64,000 nucleotides of DNA from Cheiracanthium punctorium. Taxonomy: Eukaryota > Arthropoda > Arachnida > Araneae > Cheiracanthiidae. Positions 57,175-64,000 of this stretch are shown here, piece by piece. How positions within the stretch are numbered: position 1 is the first letter of the stretch; each line of letters starts with the position of its first letter. Below the pieces are notes generated by a model. It saw nothing but the letters and a program-made list of their open reading frames with translations. It did no database searches and was not told the DNA's origin. The stretch covers positions 62,001-126,000 of the forward strand of contig JAWZYV010012266.1 of the NCBI GenBank assembly GCA_038373885.1. The letters run 5' to 3'. The position numbers and the translations under genes are program-made.

Positions 57175-57828
57175 ATAAGAAGTCGAAGATGGGAGGGGGG
57201 AGTGTTTTTCAATTTGCTCATCTTTTCCTTAGAGTATCTGCTGCACAAAAGGTGGTATTTTTAAAACATTTACCATTCATTCCAGAAATAATTTTTTCAT
57301 TACGATTCAGTGAAAAATAATCAAAGAATGCTTTGAAAGAATAAGCCTTAAGGAATTCAAGGGAAGAGTGGGCAGTTTTGTGTTTTTGTTCCGTCTTGGA
57401 AAAATCCAAGATACTGCACCACATGCAGCCAAGAGCAGCAGAATAATTAACCGCACAGAAATCTGGCAATGAAACAATTGCCCCAAACAATGGGTGTTTT
57501 TAATGATTTAAAATTTAACGATTGCTAAAAAACACTCGTTCCTGAACTTGCGTATTTATCGGTAGATTACCCCCGTAGATTTGAAAATCTTACGGGGGGG
57601 GGGGGGAGACTGGGAGACTCGGTACGACACATCCCGTAGCCTCCCCTATGGTCACGGCCCTGGCAAACACCTGTAAAAGAAAATCACTTAAAAAAGTATG
57701 CTTGAATAAAGAATAATGGTGGACAGATTTTATTGTATAAAATCCTCCCATATAGTACCATTTTGCGATTGCTGAGTTGTAAATATATATACAGCATGTG
57801 TAAAAATTCTCAAAAGAAAAGTTTTACT
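57175..57828. other. Anonymous DNA with a 14-nt G run
   Basis: A G run at 57594-57607 follows a GATTTGAAAATC palindrome. CTCCCCTATGGTCACGGCCCTGG at 57640-57662 looks like a hAT-type right end without a partner. No gene recognised. Confidence 0.45.
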
Positions 57829-57940
57829 CAGGAGCGTAGCCAGGGGGGGGGGGATTTTTGGATTAGTGATGAAATTCAGCATATTCATACACATATAAGT
57901 TCATATCCCCCCCCGAAAATTTTTCCTGGCTACGCGCCTG
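57829..57940. mobile_element. hAT-type MITE, family A copy 2
   Basis: Termini CAGGAGCGTAGCCAGG and CCTGGCTACGCGCCTG. Flanks GTTTTACT (57821-57828) and GTTGTACT (57941-57948) match at 7 of 8. The interior is a reverse-oriented, shorter version of 581-750 (TTTTTGGATTAGTGATGAAAT is shared, complemented). Confidence 0.9.
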
Positions 57941-57948
57941 GTTGTACT

Positions 57949-59037
57949 GTTACGCATTAGTAAAATAACGATCGAAAAAAAAATGTCACAATTTTTACAC
58001 CGCGTTATTTTAAAATCGTGTAAAAAGACGATCCATCATATTAAATAAAGAAACAGAAAAAAAAAAAAAAAAAAAAAAAAAAACAGTTTCACCTAACTTA
58101 ACAACTCTTTTCCTGGACAAGACCTATATACTAGGCTTTTATATTGGTCGATTTGACGATTGTGGTTAGACACACATTACCTGGAGAAAGGTCTTGATAT
58201 TAAGATCAGTTCTTCTTTTTTAAATGTATTTCTGTTGTGAAATTAACTGTCGTTTTGGGGTCAAGAACTTTTCAACACACATCAATTATGTACTGGAAGC
58301 TAGACTCTCGCTAAGGCATTCCATTAAAAATCAGTCAGTTAGCCTTTATTTGAAAATCCTGGAGACGTTTAATATTTTGTATCTTAAATTACTCATGAGT
58401 GAAATCATATCTCTGATGACGAAAATGAATAATCAAACTCTGAAACACACACAATCGAATACAAAGAGTATAGACATACTGCTTGTACATTCAAGAGGAA
58501 TTAGTTTAAAAAAAGAAATCTTATAACTATAAAATAAATTACTTATACGATACAACGCCCTGGTCATACATATATATACAGCCAATCGCAAGTAAGGGAA
58601 AATATTACTAAGAAAACAAAAGGCTTCCTCCTAAGTTAAATTTCCACATCGTTCATCATAGATTTTTCAATACATCCCTGATAACTTTCGGCATCGAGCT
58701 TGCAAACGGCAACCATTTCCCAAGTTCCAGTTCACTTCATTCTCAGGTGCTGTCGATGTTCTTTGCACGAGTGAGTAAATCGAGGATTTATCGACCGTTG
58801 CATTCAAAAAGTGAAAATTTTAATGTATCTTGTATTTCAATTTACATTACAGTCGCTGTAAGCCTTTGGGGAACAAAAGAGAAACAGAAAATGTCGTTAA
58901 CAGTCTAATGACGTTTTCTTCCTGTTACGGAAAGAAAAATATCCAAGTACGAAATTAAATTTGGTTTCATGCTTGAAATTTCACGGAATGTTACATACAG
59001 ATTGAAATGCTATTAACAAAGGAAATAGAATTAAATG
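57949..59037. other. Anonymous AT-rich DNA with poly-A
   Basis: A 27-nt A run at 58057-58083. The 100-codon plus frame at 58224-58526 is AT-driven and shows no recognisable motif. Confidence 0.4.
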
Positions 59038-59123
59038 TGTACAGTGAACTCGCGATGCACAGCGATTTGTCTTATGCGAATTCAGTATTAAGCGAGTTTT
59101 TCACAACTAACTTATCTGAGAGC

Positions 59124-59316
59124 CAGGGCTTTACCCAGAAAAAATTCCCGGGGGTGGGGGGGGGGGGGTCCAAACGGTGGAAAAGTCAGAATTTTTCACA
59201 AAAAGAAGTCATCATTATTATTTGATTAACGAATTATTTATTATTTATTTTTTAAAAAATTCGGTTAAGGGGGAGGTTGCCCGGACCTGCTGGACCACCC
59301 CCTGGGTACGGCCGTG
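59124..59316. mobile_element. hAT-type MITE, family D copy 2
   Basis: Termini CAGGGCTTTACCCAG and CTGGGTACGGCCGTG. Flanks CTGAGAGC (59116-59123) and TTGAGAGC (59317-59324) match at 7 of 8. Shares CCCAGAAAAAATT, the G run with GTCCAAAC and the GGACCTG-TGGACCACC block with 27723-27884. Confidence 0.9.
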
Positions 59317-59324
59317 TTGAGAGC

Positions 59325-59483
59325 CATGGTCGCCGGCAGAATATTTCCCAGGGGGGGGGGGCAAAGACTACTTCAACGTATGGTTACCATGTTGGAAAGA
59401 GCAAAAAAGCAAGGGAAAACACTGCATACAAAAATCCAGGGGGGGCATTGCCCCCCCTTGCCCCTTTCCTGCCGGCACTCATG
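59325..59483. mobile_element. G-rich hAT-type MITE, family B copy 3
   Basis: Termini CATGGTCGCCGGCA and TGCCGGCACTCATG with an exact 8-bp duplication TTGAGAGC (59317-59324 and 59484-59491). The left duplication is at the same time the right flank of the family D element, so the two lie back to back. Core GGGGCAAAGACTACTTCAAC, then CATGTTGGAAAGAGC as in the other copies. Confidence 0.94.
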
Positions 59484-61920
59484 TTGAGAGCTAACGCGAA
59501 TTCCTTGCCCGCAACTAGATTTTTCGCTAATAGTAAGAAGCACCAGCAGGAGCGCAGCATACAGTATTATTCGACATTGTACAGCTGCGGAAAAAAAAAA
59601 AAGGCCCACTTGCTCTTCATTTCGCCATCTTTCGTCCATTATTTCGCCATCTGCATCTTTCGTATAGCAAAGTTATATATACCATTCGTTTGCAAATAAC
59701 GCGTACTTTAATTTACTATTAATTTGATTTGCAAAAGGGGCCGTCTTCATATTTAATTCTGCATCAACTTCGTGTTTCTCAATGGCAACCCCATATTTTG
59801 ACTTTATTAAACGAAAGAAAACCTTCAAATTACCCTAAATATAAATTTTCACCAATTTTCTACGATCATTTCCGGAGATATTGCGAAATGATTTTTGCGC
59901 GTTTTTAAGGGACTTTCTGCAAATTGAAAAACGCTATTTGTAGGTTCCGAACTTTTCGCCTTTCATTTATTTCGCTCGCGAGAATTAAAAGAAATTAATA
60001 TTATTTTCAAGGAAAATATTGTTCCCATCTCTCTTAAAGTTTTTTGTACTGAGAATATCAAGGGTAGAATAGAATATTTAGTCTGTGGTCCAAATGACCC
60101 GTGAGTTCATAACTTCCTTGGTTCGTAGACATGATTTAAGGGAAAAATGCAAAATGACTGCTAAGGATTTTGAAAATCTTTGTAATTTTGAAATTGTTAT
60201 TCAGTGTTTCCCTTGATGTTTCTCTTAGGCAGCTGAAATGTTGGCAGGAGGAGGCTGCTCCCTGCTCTTCTGACTACAAGCATGAATATTGCTCGACTCA
60301 GCTATGGTCGAACTTAAAGAATGGTTTCATGATTGAAAACTTATTTGTTTGAATTTCATGTAAAAAACGCAATTACTTTTTTGCTGACCCAATATTATCA
60401 CTGTGTTTGTTATTTCACTTTCTTCATTTAATACTATCGCCTGCAATGTGCAATATTCTTAAGACTTTTGGCGGTATTTTAATTTATAGTTAGATGAAAT
60501 TTTTTTTACAGAAAAACGTGATTTTGAATGTTTGATAAAGTATGGGTAATTCCAAAGACCTAATGTTTCCGATATTAAAAAAGGTCACATTCATGCCTGG
60601 AAAGTTGAGGATGTTAGTTCTTCAGAAATAGGACTTTGTATTAGAAGACATACATCTACTGCATCTAATTCTATAGCTGGAAAATATTTTATTTGGGGGA
60701 ATATGGTAGCGGACGCAACAATACACGCTTTATAGAATCCCCAACTAACTGTAAAAACCTCTAATTTATTTGCTTCAAAATTTGATATTTTTAATACTGG
60801 TATCTTTTACTGTGTTTTTGCACAAAATAAATCTAATTTACATTTATTTTATGTAATTTTCAAAAAATTTTCACTTAATAAATTTATATATGGTCCCTTA
60901 ACTCATGAAAATAACACATTTTATTTAATATAAATTAAACTACTGAACGTAAAAATTTGAAATTTTGCACAGCCATGTAATATTAATTTCTGCATCTATA
61001 TCCATCGAAATTTGGCTAGGTCGCTATTCGTAATTTTTTTTAATATTAATTTAATAATTCATAATTCATATTAATGATTTAGTAAAAATCATAATAACAT
61101 TAAATTATGTTTGGGCCGTTTAGTTCTAATAGTACGAATAAAAATCAGCTTCTTACTACCAATATTATATGAGATATGAATTGAAGTATGAAAAAATATT
61201 TTAACATAGGGGGAGGGGGATTTTGGGTGCTCATAACTCACTAATTTTCTGTCCAAATTTATTGAAAACTGGTGTCCGGGGTTAAAATGAGCTAAATTTT
61301 TGAAATATGAAGTGAAATCTAGGGGTTGCTATTGAGAAAAAGAAAGTTGGTGCGAATTTTAATATGTAGATGGCCCCTTATGCAATTTTTATGCATAGCA
61401 AATTAAAGTGTGCGTCAATCGTAAACGATTGGTATCTGTAACTTTGCTGTGCGACGAACGACGGCCGAAAAATGTACAAGTGGGCCTTTTTTTTTCCGCA
61501 GCTGTACAGTGCAGTATACAGTTATTATTACAGTACCTTCTGTGTCACAATTGACAGACACACGCATCCCTAGCAGAAATTATTATTATGGTACTGTAAA
61601 ATAATAATTGCTACTGAATATTGCTACAGTACTTTATGTTTTTCTTCTGATCATAAATTTTGTGTATTTACAATGCTGCACAGAACTGTGCAGTATTATG
61701 TTTGAGTAACACTGCTTTAAAAAAAATCTTGTTTATTCATACTAAATGGTAATAATATAGTCAGGGAATGACTTAAAGCAGTTTGAGGGGTGCGTGTAAA
61801 TATTTAAAATAATTTGGTAGGTGTTTCAAATAGTCGTTTTAGTACACTATATCACAACGCGAAATTTTCACTTACGCGAAGAGTCTTGGAACGCATCCCT
61901 CGCGTAAGTCAAGCCCCCAC

Positions 61921-62217
61921 TGCAGTTGCAGTGGGGGCTACATTGGGTTTAGCATAATTTATGAAAAATTAGTATTTTAAATTCAACGCAAAATATGTAT
62001 TTTTAAAAATGTTTACGGGTTTGGATGCTAACATTTATCACGGAATAATAATTGTAGAAATTATAAGGCCAATTAGAGATGAGATTGAGTTCATTTTTGA
62101 AGCTCTAAAGCCAGAGATATTTTATCTGAATAGGAACCCGGGCTTGAATCTGTATTGTAGGATACTGTTTGGCTCTACATGGTTTGATGGGCCTTTTTGG
62201 TGAAGTTAATACTTTCT
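61921..62217. other. Anonymous AT-rich DNA
   Basis: The 64-codon plus frame 62009-62203 has no recognisable motif. Confidence 0.4.
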
Positions 62218-62221
62218 TTAA

Positions 62222-62448
62222 CCCCTTGCCTGTGGAATATATTGAGCAAAACGCGCCGAAAATGGATTTTTTTCTCCTAAATTCACTTTAATTAACTCGG
62301 GTCGGGCATACTGAATTTTTTTTGCTATGTCAACGCTACGCATGGGCGATTTGGCTAGGATGTGGATGCCTTGGTCGGAGGACTCGGGCATTCTGAATTT
62401 GGTGCATTTGCGTTGCCCGAACTAAGTTCGGGAATCTCAGGCGAGGGG
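62222..62448. mobile_element. piggyBac-type MITE, fourth family
   Basis: A 227-bp element with termini CCCCTTGCCTGTGG and CTCAGGCGAGGGG, flanked by TTAA at 62218-62221 and 62449-62452. GGGCATACTGAATTT and GGGCATTCTGAATTT form a direct repeat inside. Confidence 0.87.
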
Positions 62449-62452
62449 TTAA

Positions 62453-63334
62453 TATACGAACTTATTATCAAAGCTTATTCATTTTAAAGGAATTATTGAT
62501 TTCAAAGTTGGCATTGAATCCCCGGTTGTAGGAACACCGAGTTGTAACCCCAGTCCAGGATGTTTGTAATAAATAAAGAATATGAGATGTGCTTTCATAA
62601 ACATAAAATTTAAAATGAAACTTCAGAAATAATCGTTTTATAATAGAAAGTTATAGTGATTTGCCACTGTTGAAATAAATAAATGAACGATGATTTCAAA
62701 CTAGTACTTCAATTTTGCATTTTGCTCCATTTAGATAACGCTGATGGTAAGTTTAATTTTGTCCGGCAATTTTCCCAGTAGCACAGGTTGGTCAATGATA
62801 ATGCCTGTTTTGCTTTATCGAATATCTGACATCTTTCTAACACATGGCAAAGATTTAACCAATATAAATAAATACGATGGTATCTGAGCGTCAGAAGTCA
62901 TGGGTTACCTAAGATAACAATGACATTTCCTGTGCTATACAGAAGGAAACACGTCATACTGTAATTATTTTGTATGCCCTTTGTTTAAAACTTCGAAAAT
63001 GTTATCTTTTTCTCGAATCGGAAATCGATATTCTAATAGTATTTCAGATAACTCTTTCCTGTAGATCTGATTACATCAGGTTGAAATTAAAACAGCAGAC
63101 AATTTTGGGTCACTTATTTCAATTTCCGATACCTTCTGTAACTTCTTTAATTCATTGTGAAGACGACGCGATAATGGGAACGTCCTATGCGATAATGGGG
63201 ATGTTATAAAGATACTGGCATATAAATGTATCTGTTACAGTCTAGGTGCCATCACTTAAGGATGTTCCCTTTGAAAAGCGATCGACATCACAGGACAGTT
63301 GAACAGTTTAAAAACAAGCCAAAGATGTTAAATA

Positions 63335-63371
<37 letters not shown>

Positions 63372-63536
63372 GTGTGTGCGTGTAATCTTTACACGCGATT
63401 GAAGTAAAACTTCTTTGACGTTTACGACACATATCACTGAAATGTTAACTTTAACTTAAAATAAATATCATATTATAATTTAATTATATTTATTATTCAT
63501 GTACTTTACAAATATCATATAAATGTTATATTCATA
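62453..63536. other. Anonymous AT-rich DNA with R1 fragment and poly-A
   Basis: An antisense R1 end fragment lies at about 63262-63312 (AAAAGCGATCGACATCACAG...). An A run of about 32 nt is at 63338-63369. The 79-codon plus frame at 62970-63209 shows no known motif. Confidence 0.45.
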
Positions 63537-63848
63537 TTATTCATTGTAAATAGGTATTTGAATGTCATCGTAATTTTTTATGTATGAAATTATAGGTTTG
63601 TTGTAACTATAATGTGAAACATAAATTTTACTCTCTAAATTTGCTAATTTTCTTGAAAATACAGCATCTTTCGTTGTACCGAAACGCGTTGTTGATTGAA
63701 GTCGAGAAGTATTCATAGTTAGATCAAATTTTTCTTTTAAAAAATCAACTAACGGCTGAGATTCTTGAGAGCGAAATTTAACATTAAAATCTCCAGTAAG
63801 AATCATCGGTAATTCATGATAATTACTTAGAATCCAGGAAGTGTCCAT
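63537..63848 (-). pseudogene. Endonuclease/exonuclease/phosphatase fragment, probable Helentron origin
   Basis: A 103-codon open frame. It contains ELPMILTGDFNVKF (the GDFN catalytic strand of the EEP fold), PLVDFLKEKFDLTMN, STTRFGTTKDAVFSR (the place of the usual T-GTTID-VF motif, with I-D changed to K-D) and VSHYSYNKPIISYI (the SYHxP motif with histidine replaced by asparagine). The final catalytic histidine therefore appears lost. The N-terminal half of the fold is missing: upstream at 63843-63997 is a diverged tandem duplication instead. The domain matches the decayed endonuclease units at 21018-21936. In Helentrons this domain accompanies a rolling-circle initiator and helicase. An origin from a LINE endonuclease is possible but less likely. 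Confidence 0.65.
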
Positions 63849-63997
63849 GCTGTAGTATTATTCCTTAACTGTTTTCTTATACCACTGTTCCGTCTGGAGG
63901 TTGGGTTTGAATGGGGGGGAATGTCCATAGTCTAGTATTATACTTTAACCGTGTTCTTTAACGGAGGTTTTCCTCTGTTTGTTGGGTTCGAATGCAG
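63843..63997. repeat. Two diverged tandem units of about 78 bp
   Basis: TGTCCATGCTGTAGTATTAT...GTTGGGTTTGAATG and TGTCCATAGTCTAGTATTAT...GTTGGGTTCGAATG are successive related units that reach the window edge. They replace the expected upstream part of the endonuclease frame. Confidence 0.7.
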
Positions 63998-64000
63998 GTA

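Larger units (their letters stand above)
59039..61920. mobile_element. Large pogo/Tigger-like element with nested MITEs
   Basis: The left end TACAGTGAACTCGCGATGCA (TTATGCGAATTC inside) and right end, on the minus strand, CAGTGGGGGCTTGACTTACG with TGCGTTCCAAGACTCTTCG, have the pogo/Tigger pattern. A deeper inverted pair supports one unit: GTACAGCTGCGGAAAAA...GGCCCACTTG (59579-59611) against CAAGTGGGCC...TTTCCGCAGCTGTAC (61469-61507). The interior of about 2.9 kb has no convincing transposase. Two hAT-type MITEs are nested at 59124-59316 and 59325-59483. The right boundary is blurred by a CCCCCACTGCAGTTGCAGTG palindrome. Confidence 0.6.

Noticed and set aside
58224..58526. 100-codon plus-strand frame
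   Set aside because: No domain, no initiation context and AT-rich codon content typical of chance frames here.
59277..59699. Longest open frame in the window (140 codons, plus strand)
   Set aside because: It reads through two MITEs whose G and C runs encode glycine and proline. No domain, and the frame crosses element boundaries.

Overview
This is a gene-poor, AT-rich stretch of animal nuclear DNA that is almost wholly built from decayed transposable elements. The mix suggests an arthropod and most likely a chelicerate such as a spider: tRNA-derived SINEs, Helentron ends with a Pif1-type helicase tail, an RNase H-bearing LINE with a CAA tail, and many short non-autonomous DNA elements with poly-G interiors. 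The taxon is inferred from resemblance, not proven. I found no intact host gene, rRNA, true tRNA gene or CRISPR array. The open reading frames are short and mostly chance or element-derived.

Layout. 1-9 kb: mostly anonymous DNA with a hAT-type MITE (581-750) and three SINEs. 9-16.3 kb: a foldback element built of CACCGACA-type repeats (9089-10849), a pair of inverted piggyBac-type MITEs (9591-9876, about 14303-14590), a short open frame (14865-14996), and an AAGCTTG-rich inverted-repeat element (15005-16233) holding a G-rich MITE. 17-18 kb: pogo/Tigger MITEs abutting a SINE. 20.3-25.5 kb: two minus-strand Helentrons, the first with helicase and triplicated endonuclease remnants. 26-29 kb: a dense set of MITEs, several nested. 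30-38.4 kb: two copies of a Helitron about 1 kb long flank a hAT transposase remnant (33164-33545), a piggyBac-type MITE and a 2.4 kb pogo-like element made of internal repeats. 39-44 kb: an ambiguous short open frame, the 3' end of a LINE, and Helentron debris. 45-53 kb: hairpin MITEs, a deleted mariner (48804-49355), a GC-rich island, and a 173-bp tandem array split by a MITE. 53-62.5 kb: a pogo/Tigger MITE and a larger pogo-like element, both hosting G-rich MITEs, plus a foldback hairpin. 62.9-64 kb: an open endonuclease/exonuclease/phosphatase fragment of probable Helentron origin.

The strongest results rest on target-site duplications read directly from the sequence: 8-bp duplications around seven or eight G-rich hAT-like MITEs in four families, TTAA on both sides of five piggyBac-like MITEs, TA around several pogo/mariner-like elements, and TTA around a Harbinger-like MITE. 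These fix the order of several nested insertions. No coherent operon or cellular pathway is encoded here.
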